64,000 bases of DNA, taken from positions 1-64,000 of the forward strand of contig JANBTH010000006.1 of NCBI GenBank assembly GCA_027578815.1, written 5' to 3'. Shown piece after piece: positions 31,501-42,700 of the stretch. Positions within the stretch are counted from its first letter, which is position 1; every line of letters begins with the position of its first letter. Both the position numbers and the translations under genes were made by a program. Below the pieces are notes generated by a model. The model searched no databases. It was not told the DNA's origin and was given only the letters and a program-made list of their open reading frames with translations. This stretch comes from Coemansia sp. RSA 1804 (lineage: Eukaryota > Kickxellomycota > Kickxellomycetes > Kickxellales > Kickxellaceae).

Positions 31501-32464
31501 CGACCAGAACAAGAGCGTCAGCAGATCCACCAGCGCAGCATCACGCAACGGACGGACACATAGCAACAGCAACGCCAACGCCGGCGCCAACTCCAACTCC
31601 AGCTCTAGCGCTGCTCCCGCGGCCCCCGCCAAGAAGAAGGCGTGGATCAAGGGCGCGCCGATTGCAAGCGGGTCGTTTGGAAGCGTGTACTTTGGCATGA
31701 ACACGCGCACGGGTGCCATCATGGCGGTCAAGGAGGTCGAGCTGCCTACTCCGGGCAGCGTGTCAACGAGCCGCAACCACCGGATGGTGGATGCGCTCAA
31801 GCACGAGCTGGATCTGCTCAAGGGCCTAGACCACAAGAACGTCGTCAAGTACCTGGGCACCGACATGGACGACACCAACCTGTACATCTTCCTCGAGTAC
31901 GTGTCCGGCGGCTCGGTGTCCAGCGCACTGGCCAGCTTCGGCATGTTTCCCGAGTCCCTGGTGCGCACATACACCGCGCAGATCCTCGAGGGTCTCGTGT
32001 ACCTGCATGCGCAGGGCATCATCCACCGCGACATCAAGGGCGGCAACGTGCTGATTGACCAGGACGGCAGCGTCAAGATCTCGGACTTTGGCATCTCGAA
32101 GCGTGTTGACGAGGTCGTGGCTGCCAGCAAGAAGGACCGCCGCGCATCGCTCCAGGGATCGGTGTTCTGGATGGCGCCCGAGGTCGTCAAGGACACGCAT
32201 TACACGTTCAAGGGCGATGTCTGGAGCCTCGGGTGTCTTGTCATCGAGATGATGACCGGCTCGCATCCGTTCCCCGAGCTCGACCAGCTGCAGGCCCTCT
32301 ACTCCATTGGCCAGCGCGGCCGCCCAAAGATCCCCGACGCCATCTCGCCCCACGCCAACGACTTCCTCGAGCTGACGCTTCAGGTCGATGTTGACACCCG
32401 TCCCACTGCCACCGATCTGACCACCCACGCCTTTGTCTGCGACATTGCCCCGCCTTCTCCATGA
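28520..32464 (+). CDS. STE11: Ste11-type MAP kinase kinase kinase (SAM-RA-kinase)
   Basis: MAPKKK of fungal mating, filamentation and osmotic-stress modules, expected to phosphorylate a Ste7/Pbs2-type MAPKK. The first ATG of the open frame, at 28520, gives 1314 residues in one exon. In order: a SAM domain at about 56-120 (WNEEKVSRWVSEQGFGRYEA, FRENMITGEALVELDYNLLKEL), which in yeast binds Ste50; a Ras-association-like domain at about 465-570 (VRQVAIANASSAHAILDRVR, ending DRFFLRKRH); and long Ser/Ala/Gly-rich spacers, including an SG dipeptide run near 725 and a dense Asp/Ser acidic tract at about 887-945. The kinase domain is at about 1041-1305, with IASGSFGSVYFG, AVKEVELP, IIHRDIKGGNVLI, ISDFGISK, SVFWMAPEVV and DVWSLGCLVIEMMTG. 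All catalytic residues are present. The spacers make it much longer than yeast Ste11 (717 residues). Confidence 0.96.
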   Translation: MKSPTVYQQQAIATVLSGLADSTDTYHHHRYNSNSSGNQQEGGAPTQRYTMQQVLQWNEEKVSRWVSEQGFGRYEAVFRENMITGEALVELDYNLLKELSVRTVGERVRLNLAIRRLRQQCLQIDTDEPASLASTTTTVTNTSNLPSLSSSSRPKRSATLEYGNIRDSLAMHASPALANMSGATAADETAPTATTHYAPRSRGLKDPPTLARASLSSNSVSIGTVANAGVGAAAAGEGDSNGNGTAGNHINSIKSPSSASSASGSTMHRANTDTRAFASYEQHRTPPPPLAPGSHNTPILGNIMQRKMAQQTSSSSSHSTSAAKTVQPLQPLRSSSQQSSGMFSVELGAAAANTAVPKNSKLSLKPIPSHNQQQMVQSIEPMSAPLPRLRMLTSSSANSTSTSTSTGSNNGTSATSNSSNKQNKRSPPSVQPLQLLKDAAESRGLRVAQSDEIERLGLQFQEFFGTDISVTRLADSLSVRTWSVTVTGPENEVRQVAIANASSAHAILDRVRREFGLKNDSDGDQYSLFSMTSASGGARCLSNEELERMFADPTRAPPDRFFLRKRHQLSRPPVGTKRSEHLQRAIEKLGNIIPVSSLTQQQSQPHQLQIQLQLQNPQLQRPSSKWDNTTEKLTKILGERPPSELVSMNVEKYFPGNEARARHSIMRRRKHESHDTGFSLIQHQDGADLAARLSKRHSRAHRRSTSANSTISTASGSGFGSGSGAGSGSGSGSGSASMPRIMHARMQSTTMGNTNRWSILPSNLEPIEESLHSPATASSTAAASSIAAAMSAAPADDNGDSAGSAQESANAPAIPAGGAPSEPDPTSAVAVKSENGAAAAAAATLRKGKRMSRNYTSSTMVQTMHSISSESLQLSDAGSNISDIHGRHGDDDDDSDGSLSDLSSSSSSSSYLSDSVESDDDSFYDSLYDSDIDADENLAADDDESDLHASVSAVGSASVASAMHVQGSDKSTDMLHVSAATATAATAGGSGSTADQNKSVSRSTSAASRNGRTHSNSNANAGANSNSSSSAAPAAPAKKKAWIKGAPIASGSFGSVYFGMNTRTGAIMAVKEVELPTPGSVSTSRNHRMVDALKHELDLLKGLDHKNVVKYLGTDMDDTNLYIFLEYVSGGSVSSALASFGMFPESLVRTYTAQILEGLVYLHAQGIIHRDIKGGNVLIDQDGSVKISDFGISKRVDEVVAASKKDRRASLQGSVFWMAPEVVKDTHYTFKGDVWSLGCLVIEMMTGSHPFPELDQLQALYSIGQRGRPKIPDAISPHANDFLELTLQVDVDTRPTATDLTTHAFVCDIAPPSP

Positions 32465-34230
32465 CGGCCCCCTCTCTCTTCTTGTCCACTCTGTGCGTCT
32501 CCAATATTTTGTGTGGAATAGCATGAATGCGAAAAAAACGAAAAACAAAACAAATATAATATAACCTCCCCCATTGTCCTAACCTTCCGCCCCTATTTGC
32601 TTTGCTCCGCTGCGCTGGTTGCGGCTGGATGCTGGAACATATGAGAATGATCCTCAGTTATGATCAGCCGCATATTCTGCCGAGATCCCAGCGCTCTTCG
32701 GATTCGCAGTGTTGCGCTTCGAGAACTCTGCCAACCCAATCAATCCGCTCCACGCAAGCGCGACTCGGATAAAGGAAAAGAAGAAGGAAGGAAAGACCGG
32801 CAACATAATCACCATGGCCAATGGCCAGAGATGCTAATGGTCCACAGAGCCAGAGCAATGGTGTGGCCAGGATGAGACAGGCCAACTTATATCTAACATG
32901 AACTGCTGAAGGGAACGATTATTATTGTTGTTGTTCCTTCAAAAATCGCCTTCTTGTTTTGTTTTTGTTTTCCTTTTTAGAGATACCTGGGCATTACCAA
33001 AAAGGGGAATCGTATGCGAGAAATGGATGCTGCCGCCAGGATCCGGATAAAGGCGCTAGCAATAAAAAGCAGAAAATGCAAATAAAATAATCCAGCTTGC
33101 TTACTATTTTTCTTTGGTGCAATTCGCAGCACACATTTGATGCCAGACCGGATGCGATGGCACCTCTTTCTTTGCCTTTTGAAGGCTGAAAATGCAGGCG
33201 ATGGGGGATGGGAGATGGGAGATGGGAGATGGCTCAAAAAGCCACATCGGGGGGGGGGGGGGTTTCGCAGCTTGGCAGCCTTGATTGTGGACAGAGCCTT
33301 TTCATCAAAATAGAAAAGTGAATAAAATAAACATAATATAAGAGGAGTGCCATTCTGTCTTTCTCTCTCTCTTGTGTCTGTGGCGACCAGCATGCCTGCC
33401 GGGTTGTTTATGGTTCCTCCTCAGCAATCGCGATCGGTTGCGGCCGGACGGACAGGAAGAGGCGGCGGCGGCGCTTCTGCCGCACGCCGGCCAAACGCTG
33501 AACGCAAACGCCCGACAACAACCGACAGCAAAGATGAAGAAAAGAAGAAGCTTGTGCAGGTTCTACAGCTGTACCCTCCCGCCAACGCAGAGAAAACCCC
33601 GAGTTGTAATCAATCACAGGCCTATCGGTGGCAATGAAAAAGAAAGAAAAACATCAAAAAAGCCCTCAGCAACAGCAAGCTTGCTCTTTCTCCTTCCCCT
33701 CCCCCCCCCAAAAAAAACACAAATCCAAGAAAGCACGAGAAGAAGACCTGCTGAAGCGCAACAACGACAACAAGCTACTCTTTTTCTCTTCTTGCCCTTA
33801 ACATTATTTTTTCTTGTCTTTGTATAAACTAGACCTTTTTAATCCGCCCCCTTTTTCTCTTTCTTCTTGAGACTGTCGAATCTTTCTGTCTTAATACCCT
33901 TTTTACTCTATATCGGTCCTCCAGCTATCTCTATTCCCTTCCTTAGCTGGACCGAACCTGCGCTACGTGGAAACACTCACAGTCTTTTCCAAGGGAAATA
34001 AAAAAGCTTTTACCGCATCTCGTCAATTTGTAAACTTTTTTGGCGCTTTTTTTCCTATCCGGTTTCTCCTGTTCTTCTGATATACATAGACCCCCCACGC
34101 AAGACAGCAAGCAAGCAGCAGCGTAGCCTATTGATAGCCAGCCAGCCAGCTTGTGTCTTGCCTATTTTCTTTGTCCTTTCGCTCTTTATCTCTTTTTGTG
34201 GTGTCGACCGTCTTTATCCTCGCTTGAAAA
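32465..34230. promoter_or_regulatory. Long upstream region of the Ras gene
   Basis: 1.77 kb without a recognised gene. It contains a G-rich tandem repeat and a G14 run (33203-33262), poly-A and poly-C runs near 33700-33720, and a long pyrimidine-rich stretch from 33830 to 34220 leading to the Ras start. The open frames across 33372-33827 are low-complexity and overlap each other. Confidence 0.4.
33203..33262 (+). repeat. G-rich tandem repeat (GGGAGAT)n plus G14 run, G-quadruplex-capable
   Basis: GGGGG at 33203-33207, then GGG at 33210-33212, 33217-33219 and 33224-33226 with loops of 2, 4 and 4 bases, which meets the usual G3+N1-7 quadruplex pattern. The last three tracts form a 7-base tandem repeat. 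A run of 14 G follows at 33249-33262. It lies about 1 kb before the Ras start codon. Folding and function are inference. Confidence 0.7.
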
Positions 34231-36866
34231 ATGATTCTGTACAAACTAGTTGTTCTTGGCGATGGTGGTGTCGGAAAGGTAAGGATAAATGCTTGTTGAT
34301 ATGTTATGCTTGCACCATTTGTACTCCCCTATTGCTATTTCTCCCTCCAGTTTCTGGACAAGGAACTGTATATTTCTTTTCGCTCTTGATGTAAACAGAC
34401 ACCCTTGTTATTTCGGGCCTTTTCCTCTTGTCCTGCAAGCTGTTTTGTTTCCACAAGAAAGACCACCGCTCTTTCTGATGTGTGCTTTCCACCGGCTGTT
34501 GTCCGTGCGACCGGGGGGGCAGCGCTATATTGCTTGCCGTGTTTGCTGGGATGGTTTGTTGCTGCTTCTTCTGCTGCTTCTGCATGCAAGAAGCAGGAGA
34601 AATGGCGAATAATGAAGCTCTATGAACTGTCAGCAGCTGCAAGATGTCTGTCCGCAAATATAGTTTCCAAAGGAGGAGAGAGAAACGACATGTGCTGGAC
34701 AGACTCTAGTTTTTAGAGCGCATAGCCACTCACATCTCCCCAATCAAGTACACTTTTTCACCTCTGTTTCTATGTCTCGGTCTGGAGCCGATTCCGCTTT
34801 TCGGTGGTGCACCAGGTTGTCTCTGTATAACCACTGTGAACATCTATACGTTTTCTCCCATTGTCTTCCGTTTGGGTCTTGGTTGCAAGAGTGGGGGTGT
34901 ACACAAACAAGATGACGACAGGGGACGAAAGAGTGAGATGGACGGATAGAACTACTTTTTGCGATTCGTTAGTTGCGACCGCTGGTGTTGTTTCACTTGT
35001 ATCTGATGCCAAGGGTCTATAGCACCGGTGTGCTAGCGACTCTTACCTCCAATAGTCTGCGTGTTTGCTATTTACTGCATTCTGAGCGCCTTTTTTGGCC
35101 CCTACCCCTTTCACTCATACTCTGAAAATGATGACGATGCCTAAACAGCTACTGTTTTGCTCCACTTGATTATGCACCAAAATACTCATCGATCCATCTA
35201 TCTCTCTCCAAACGACTCATCCTTATAAGGAAATTGCTGTAGACGGCGCTTACAATCCAGCTCTGCCTGAACCACTTTGTGGAGACATACGACCCGACGA
35301 TCGAGGACTCCTACCGCAAGCAGGTTGTCATCGACGAACAGCCCTGTGTCCTGGAGGTGCTTGACACCGCTGGTCAGGAAGAGTACACTGCGCTACGTGA
35401 CCAATGGATCAGGTAAGAGACTTTTGTTGCCAAGAAACAAGACCTGTTTCGGCTGGTTACAGGACGCAGGCATCTTTCATTACTTTGCCTCGCTGGGTCC
35501 TTTTTTTACTCTTCATTCTTCCATTTCCCCCAACTGCACCACAAAACTGTGTTTTGATGCGTGAAAAAGGAGTACGTAAATCCTTTTCATCGCCAAACCC
35601 AATCCAAGCTTCTCTGGCCCCATTAATGTTTTGTTTTCACTTGCTCTTTTGGTGGAGTGAGCAGGAGAAATAAAACCACGCTTCATGGACCTTCTTTTTG
35701 GAGCGTGGCCCAAATGTTTTATTTTTGTTTATGTTTTCTGCTACGCACATATTGTTGATGCTTGTAGAAAGCGGTGCATTTTTCCCAGCACCTAGCAACT
35801 GAACTGGCCTTTAGATGAGTGCTGGCTTTGCCTTTCTGTTCCAGTTTGGCAGCCATTCTCATTTTGTTTTCTTTTTCTGCGTGAACCGCCTCCCGTGACT
35901 ATCAACAAACACGCAGATGCCGTCATCTGCTGCCAGTTTGAAATTATCCTATCCACCTTTTCTTTCTTTGCCACCATTGCAACTGAGAAACAAACCTACC
36001 ATGCTTCAGCCACACACGCCTGTGAGCTGACGAGTGGTCAAATGATGGGCGGGATGAACAACAAAGTGTCTGTAAAAAGCAATTGGTCCCTTCTGGTCTT
36101 GCTTGTTGCCTTTTCTTCAAAAGAGCTAATATGGTATGCGAATTTGCAAATCACCTATATACTGCCGAAACAGGTCTTTTCTTTGTGTTCCCTGTCTTTG
36201 TGCTTGCAAAAAGAAGTGGTTTGGTCTTCTTGTCTTTGCCAGTGCTTGCTTGACGCCTCATTTCTACCTTTTCTCTTTTGCCAGGCTGCTGGAGGTCTGG
36301 TGTTTCTTTTACTTTTTTGCTTGCAGATTGTGCTGTTGTGGCCAATATTGCTTTATTTTGATTTTCCAAGCCGCCCCCCTCCACGTTTCAGAAATGCGCA
36401 AATGTATAGAGCATGACATTGCCGCTAAGCACATGTGTTGGATTTCCTTTTCTTTTTTCTTATTTTTGAGCATTGAATGGCTTATAGAGATGGCGAGGGC
36501 TTTTTGCTTGTGTATTCGATTACATCTCGATCGACATTCGAGCGTGTGGAAAGATTCAGAGACCAGATTATTCGCGTCAAGGACCAGGACAACGTACCTA
36601 TGATGCTTGTGGGTAACAAGTGCGACAAGGCGCAGGAGCGTGAGGTGTCGTTCCAGGAAGGACAGGCAATGGCACGCAGACTTGGATGCGACTTTGTTGA
36701 GTCATCGGCAAAGACATGCATTAACGTTGAGAAGGCGTTCTATACTACCGTGCGGATGATCCGGCAATTGCGCGATAAGCGGCCTGGCGGAAGTCGCCCC
36801 AACCCAATGGGCGGAAATAACAGCATCCGACGGGAGAGGAGGAGGACTAGGTGCTCGATCCTCTAG
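34231..36866 (+). CDS. RAS: Ras-family GTPase with two ~1-kb introns
   Basis: Membrane-bound molecular switch upstream of cAMP or MAPK/morphogenesis pathways. Exons: 34231-34278 (16 codons, [16 protein letters not shown]), 35243-35412 (170 nt, [20 protein letters not shown]... [16 protein letters not shown]) and 36488-36866 (379 nt), giving 198 residues. Introns of 964 and 1075 bp start GTAAGG and GTAAGA and end CTGTAG and TTATAG; phases join cleanly at GVGK|TALT and at Arg in DQWIR|DGEGF. P-loop GDGGVGKT, effector [15 protein letters not shown] and SSAKT are intact. The C terminus is Arg-rich and ends in the CaaX box CSIL, whose Leu suggests geranylgeranylation. The sequence resembles Ustilago/Neurospora Ras-2-type proteins; an Rsr1/Bud1 assignment is less likely. 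Confidence 0.95.
34279..35242 (+). other. Ras intron 1 (964 bp)
   Basis: Bounded by GGAAAG|GTAAGG and GCTGTAG|ACG. No recognisable coding sequence inside. Unusually long compared with the 99-356 bp of other coding introns in this window. Confidence 0.85.
35413..36487 (+). other. Ras intron 2 (1075 bp)
   Basis: Bounded by ATCAG|GTAAGA and TTATAG|AGAT. It contains several short open frames on the plus strand, rich in hydrophobic codons because of T-richness; none resembles a protein. Confidence 0.85.
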
Positions 36867-39366
36867 GGAGGAGGGGATTCTCCTTTCCTACTAGGGAGGC
36901 TCGGGAAACGCAGGGGGATGGAGGAGGAGAGGTAATGGTTGAAAAGAGACAGGTCTGGTATTTTATGGTGTTTTCGGGAATATGGAGGAGCTGCCTAGCT
37001 CTTCTATACTGATCGGTCTTGTTATATGAGTTGATTATCAACAAGAGCAGCAAGCAGCAGTTTTTGAACGAGAAGATGGAAAACAAAAGATAGCAGAGGA
37101 AATTGGCTTTTTTTCTGCTTTGCTAACAAATTGAGGAGATGGGCGGCGGGCGCTCGGCTTTTATAATAATGGCATTCAGCAGCTACACTTGGTCCTGATT
37201 ATGTCTGGAGGCGTAGAGCTTGCTGCTAATGAGGAGCGATGGATGGCGATTGGCTCTTCTTTCGACTTGTGGCTAGAAGCGACTATCGAACGCGCTATGG
37301 AAATGGAGAGAGCACGGGTAAACACTTATCAGCGATGGATGCGGACTATAGTCAAAACCAGCTTATCTAAAAAGATGTTTCTACATATGAGCCCATGTGG
37401 AAGCTCGAATGGTTCATGGTCATTATGCTACGAGTCCGTCTTGTCATCAGTAGCCAGTATCTGCATGTTTATCGCATATATGCTGACTACAAAGTGGATA
37501 CGTCAGCAGTCAGCAACAGCATATGCAATATGTTGAATTCCCTTCTTCTCCGACCACATTGCTGAAGCTATTTATGATTCCGTCAGAGCAAGCGCTTTTC
37601 CGCCTCTTTCCCTCCCTCCCTCTCTCATGCCTTTTCTTTCTCAATCGTATTGCTGCTTGTGTGCCTGTTCTTTCACATATGAAAGTATCATCATTGTTCT
37701 TGGCTCCATTTCCTCTATCATTGATTAATGGTTGTTAGTGATCTTTGACAACAAAACAAATCACGCTTCCGATATTTTCTCAGAGCCACATATATAATCT
37801 CTAATCTTTTGTTATTTCAGAAAACCCTTTCTCTCTATCTCTAGTCTGTCCCAACATCTACCACCTTTATCTTCCTAATCCCTTTTTGACCTTTGCTCTA
37901 CTACTACTACTATCACAAATTTCCTTTAACTCCTTGTTTTCTCTCTCTCACATACTCAATAACCTCACAAACCCCTTAGTAATTGGTTTTTTATTTTCTT
38001 TTTGATTTTTCCCTCTCCTCCCTTTCTTTCTTTCTCATTAATATAATCTACTCATAAACATTAGAATTTGAGGTGGGCTAAATTTTAAATAGATGTGTAT
38101 CTGCGAAGAATCATATGTTCAGAATTACCAACCATTGTTTAAGGAACAATAGGAAATTTTAACCGTTGGGTCCGAATAACCAAGGAGTCAAAAGAAGGAC
38201 AGGATGAACAAATGAAAGAAAAGGAATAGACACTTGGATTGCTGCCGTTGTGGCGCATTGAATAAAATATGACATTGGCAACAATACTATTGTCAACAGC
38301 AACAGCAGCAGCAACAGCAATAACAACAACATGAACAACAAGTATATTAATTCTTAAAACAAAGCAATCGACACCTTGTGTCTTGTGCCAAAGAAGGGTA
38401 ATGCTAATGATCGCATGCTTTGGAATGGTCTCTGAGCAACAAGGACGCATTGAAAATGGCCGTTAACAAGGAAAAACAGGAAGAACAAAACCCATGCAGA
38501 CGTATATTGATGAGCATTGAAGTGGTGCTGCTTGTCTCTATTGTTGTTTGGGTTGCCAATATGGCCTGGTTAGTCAAATAGGCTGATGTAGGCAATATAA
38601 CTTTACCACACACACATTCCTCACAATACAACAGCGATTCTCTAGCACGATGTGGCGAGTAATTGTTGATTGAATAAAGTTGGCCTTGTCAACGCTGCAA
38701 TACAACTAACGGTATTGCTAGCAATGTCCATTTATTGTTAGATGCAAAAAGACAAGAAGAAAAAGAGATAAGCGTGTCTTGGAAAGGGTGGCGGTTCAGA
38801 CGATCCTGCGCATCAGTATTGATTCTCCCTTTCGCAACAAACAGTCCGGAATTCAGCCCGCACTAGAAAGACAAGGAAGAAAAAGAAGACACTCCTCCCC
38901 ATCTCGTTCTATTCAGTCTCCCAGCAGCACCAATGAGTCGGGTTGGTGCAGAAGCAATGCAGCCCGCCCGCCAGACGCATGGTTTTTTCTTTTGCTTTGG
39001 TGATCGTCTTTTGGGTGTTTGGCATCCACAAATGGAAGACACAGACCTGCTTGCACGTGGTTCTTGCCAATGCAGCATGGCGTCTGCCCTTTTTCCGACC
39101 GTTTCACATTTCTGGCTGTCTTCAAATGAAACTCAGCTCATCTTTCTGGCTCCAGGACGAGAAAGTGGGCGTTCTTTTGGGCGATATTATTCGACACAAC
39201 GAAAATGGCAACAGCCTTTGTCCTTGTTTTGTATTTTTCGTTCAGTCGTTTTCACTGTGCTCGTCTTATGTGTTGTTTGTTGTGAGCATTGCACACGGAG
39301 CTAGCATTCATCGTTAGGGTTGTGATGCAACAGCCAGTGTTTGTGTTTGCTGAGGCAATTGTTGTG
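36867..39366. promoter_or_regulatory. 2.5-kb region between Ras and the myosin gene
   Basis: Mostly AT- and pyrimidine-rich, with C/T-rich runs at 37600-37630 and 37790-38040. One 111-codon open frame (37201-37536, separate entry) is the only candidate gene. A CAG/CAA-type triplet tract lies at 38296-38330 in non-coding context. Otherwise nothing recognised; it probably includes the myosin promoter and leader. Confidence 0.4.
37201..37536 (+). CDS. Candidate small hypothetical protein (111 aa)
   Basis: I do not recognise this sequence. From the ATG at 37201 (MSGGVELAANEERWMAIG) the frame codes an amphipathic charged half (ERAMEMERARVNTYQRWMR), then a hydrophobic segment (about residues 80-98, SVLSSVASICMFIAYMLT) that could be a membrane anchor. 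A TATA-like TTTATAATAA lies about 40 bases upstream. It sits alone between Ras and the myosin gene. It could equally be a chance frame; the balanced amino-acid composition is the only coding argument. Confidence 0.25.
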   Translation: MSGGVELAANEERWMAIGSSFDLWLEATIERAMEMERARVNTYQRWMRTIVKTSLSKKMFLHMSPCGSSNGSWSLCYESVLSSVASICMFIAYMLTTKWIRQQSATAYAIC

Positions 39367-39684
39367 GTAAGTGGTCCGTATTTTCCTCCCTCTTATTTTC
39401 CTGGAACTGAACCGAAATGTACCGCACCCTCTCCATCTCCCCTTCCCCTCCTAATTTATGCTGGCCTGTAAGCGGGTCTTTCCACTTTGTCGCACTAGCC
39501 AACCTTTTTTTCACCCTTTCTTTTTTCATTCTTTCCATTCTGGCAACCATCAAGCATCAATAGAGCGTATACCTTTCTCATACTTTTGCTTCTGTATTTT
39601 TTATTTGTCTCTCAAATTTCCCCCCTTTCTCCCTCCCTCCTCCCTTCCATTTAAGCGGCCGCTAATCCCACATTACCCTTACAG
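39367..39684 (+). other. Probable 5'UTR intron of the myosin gene
   Basis: Donor GTG|GTAAGT at 39367; acceptor CCCTTACAG ending at 39684, preceded by a strong pyrimidine tract (39615-39650). The 31 bases after it are A/C-rich leader running to the ATG at 39716. The open frame continues upstream through this tract, but the hydrophobic, T-rich translation looks non-coding. Confidence 0.55.
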
Positions 39685-39715
39685 ACAACAACAGCAAAAA
39701 ACACAGAAAACACGT

Positions 39716-42700
39716 ATGCCTTTTTCAATAGCCGACGCAAGGACCACAGCAAGGGCGCTCAAGATCCTTGAGCACTACACAAAGGGCGCAAAGGCATGGT
39801 TTGAGGACACTGAAGACGCGTGGACCAAGGCCACCCTGGCGCAGCGCACACAAGATGACCAACTGGGAATTTGCAGGCTGCTTTTCGTTAAAGAAGATTC
39901 AGGCATATCGACCACGGCAAAGCTGGTGGCGCAAACGTCTCCGCCAAAGTCACAACCCGCTGAGCTTCACGCAGGCTCGGCTGGCTCAGCAACCACAGCA
40001 AAGTCTGCTCGCTCACGACGCATGTCAGTGCGGGCTGCAAGCCCCGACGAATTCAAGCGCATAGCCGCGCGAGGATCCCGACTGACGGGTGGGCGGATCA
40101 GCTCTATGGAGCGTGTTGACGATAGCTATGTCATTGACGTGGTATTCTCTGAGCTTGTTGAGCCAAATGCCGATGCGGAGCTGCTTCCGCCTCTGTGCAA
40201 TCCGCCAATCCTTGACTGCACTCCGGACCTCACCACGCTGAGCTACCTGCATGAGCCTGCAGTTGTCTACAACCTCAAGCGTCGCTACGAACAAAAGCAG
40301 ATCTACACATACTCAGGCGTGGTGTTGGTTGCAATGAATCCGTTCCACCCTATGCCGCTCTACACTGCTGAATACATGGCGCGATATGCCAAGGCGCAGA
40401 GTACAGCCAACGACCCCCACTTGTTTGCGATTGCCGAGAATGCGTACAAGGGCATGGTCAATAACGAGCGTAACCAGACAATCATTGTTTATGGCGAGTC
40501 TGGGTCGGGTAAGACCACCAGCGCAAAGTATATAATGCGGTACTTTGCGCAGGCGCATCACGCAGACACCAACGACAAGCAGATGACCACGGTTGAGAGC
40601 CAGATTCTTGCAACCAATCCGGTGTTTGAGTCGTTTGGAAACGCAAAAACCACCCGAAACGACAACTCATCGCGCTTTGGGAAGTTCCTGGATATAAAGT
40701 TTGAGCGACGTCACCAGAAGATCGTCGGCGGCAGGATCCGGACGTTTCTGCTGGAGAGATCGCGTGTAGCGTACCAGCCGCCCACAGAGCGCAACTACCA
40801 CATATTCTACCAGCTGCTGGCGGGAGCAAGCGACGAGCTTCGTGCAAAAGTCAAGATCGACGGCGACTATTCGTCGTGGCGGGCCTTCCACTATACGCGA
40901 CAGGGCGGTGAGGACAGCGGTACCATCCAGGGCGTCAATGATGCAGAGGATTTTGCAGTCACTGATGCATCTCTGGGAATGGTTGGCATTGACAGTAGTC
41001 AGCGTAACGACATCTGGCGCACCTTGGCTGGCATTCTGCATCTTGGGAACGTTGTTTTCTCAGGCACCGAGAGCGTGGGGTCGTACGTGGACACGGCTAG
41101 CGAGACACAGTTTGTGGCAGCGGCCGAGCTCCTGGGCGTTGGTGAAGCAAAGCTCAGACAATGGCTGACGAAGCGGCAGATTGTAACGCGCCACGACCAT
41201 ATCCTTGCCAAGGTCAACAAGACGCAAGCACTGGTTATCCGTGATTCAATTGCAAAGTTCATCTATTCAAGACTCTTTGACTGGATCCTGGGTCCCATTA
41301 ACTCATCGCTTCTCCCGACAGAGGTAGACGAGAGCCTTACATCGTTTGTGGGCGTCTTAGATATCTACGGATTTGAGCACTTTGAGCACAACTCGTTTGA
41401 GCAGTTCTGCATCAACTATGCCAACGAAAAGCTACAGCAGAACTTTAATCATCACGTGTTCAAGCTTGAGCAGGAGGAGTATCGGCGCGAGCAGCTTCAG
41501 AACTGGACATTTATTGGGTTCCAGGACAACCAGCCATGTATCGACCTCATCGAGGGCAAGCCTATTGGCATCCTTTCGCTGCTGGACGAGGAAAGCAGAC
41601 TCGAGCAGGGATCTGATCGTACATTTACGGAAAAGTTATACAGACAGTTTGACAGCACAGCAGCCGGCGCGGGTGGCGGGAACGGGCTAGTCAAGAAGCG
41701 TAGCAACTCTTCGTCCGATCCGCAGGGCGTGGATATCTCCAGCTACTTCCGCAAGCCCCGTTTCTCCAACACGGCATTTACCGTGCGGCACTATGCGCAC
41801 GATGTCACTTATGAGGGCGATGGATTTTTGGAGAAGAACAAGGACACGGTTCCCGACGAGATTCTGGATCTCCTGTGCTCCAGCTCATTTGACTTTGTGT
41901 CTAACTTGGCGAACGCAAATACTCGACTACTGTCAGGTCATCAACAGCAATCATCTCGAGACCAGAGCAGCAACAGCCCCAAAGCACCAGCAGTTATTGC
42001 TGGCGCAGACCTGGTGTCTGGAAGGAGCTCGCCAGTTGTGCGTGGATCCAGCCCAGCGTTTGGCACTTCAACCCGTGGATTCGGAGCGCGTGGCTCACCA
42101 AACGTATCATCGAGCGCAGGCGGTGGAGCGTTCCAGCGCAGACAAGCGCCCACGCTTGCTGGGGTGTTCAAGCGGTCGCTGGCCGGGCTGATGTCGACGC
42201 TGGCGGAGACCGAGATGCACTATGTGCGATGCATCAAGCCCAACGAGGCCAAGGCGGCATGGCAGTTTGAGCAAGCAATGGTGATCTCGCAGCTACGGTC
42301 GTGCGGAGTGATTGAGACCATCCGAATCAGCAAAGCCGGATATCCGTCTCGCGTGCCGATCCGCACCTTCAACAGCCGCTATGCAGTGCTGCTTTCGAGC
42401 TCTGGATCGACAACCAACACACCAGTTGGAGGGCGACTAGCGCCAGGCGAGACTGTGGACCTGCCTCCAACTGAGGAGGAGCATGCGCTATGTAACTTGA
42501 TTCTCCAGACATGTCTTCCTGATCAGGCTCAGTACCAGGTGGGCTTGACCAAGGTGTTTTTCCGTGCTGGCCAGTGGGCCATTATGGAGAAGAAGCGGTC
42601 GCACTTGTTTGAAAACTCTGCGGTTGTTATTCAGAAGCACTTCCGTGGGGCACTCGTGCGCACCAGCTATCGGCAGATGGTCGCGGCTGCTAAGCGAATC

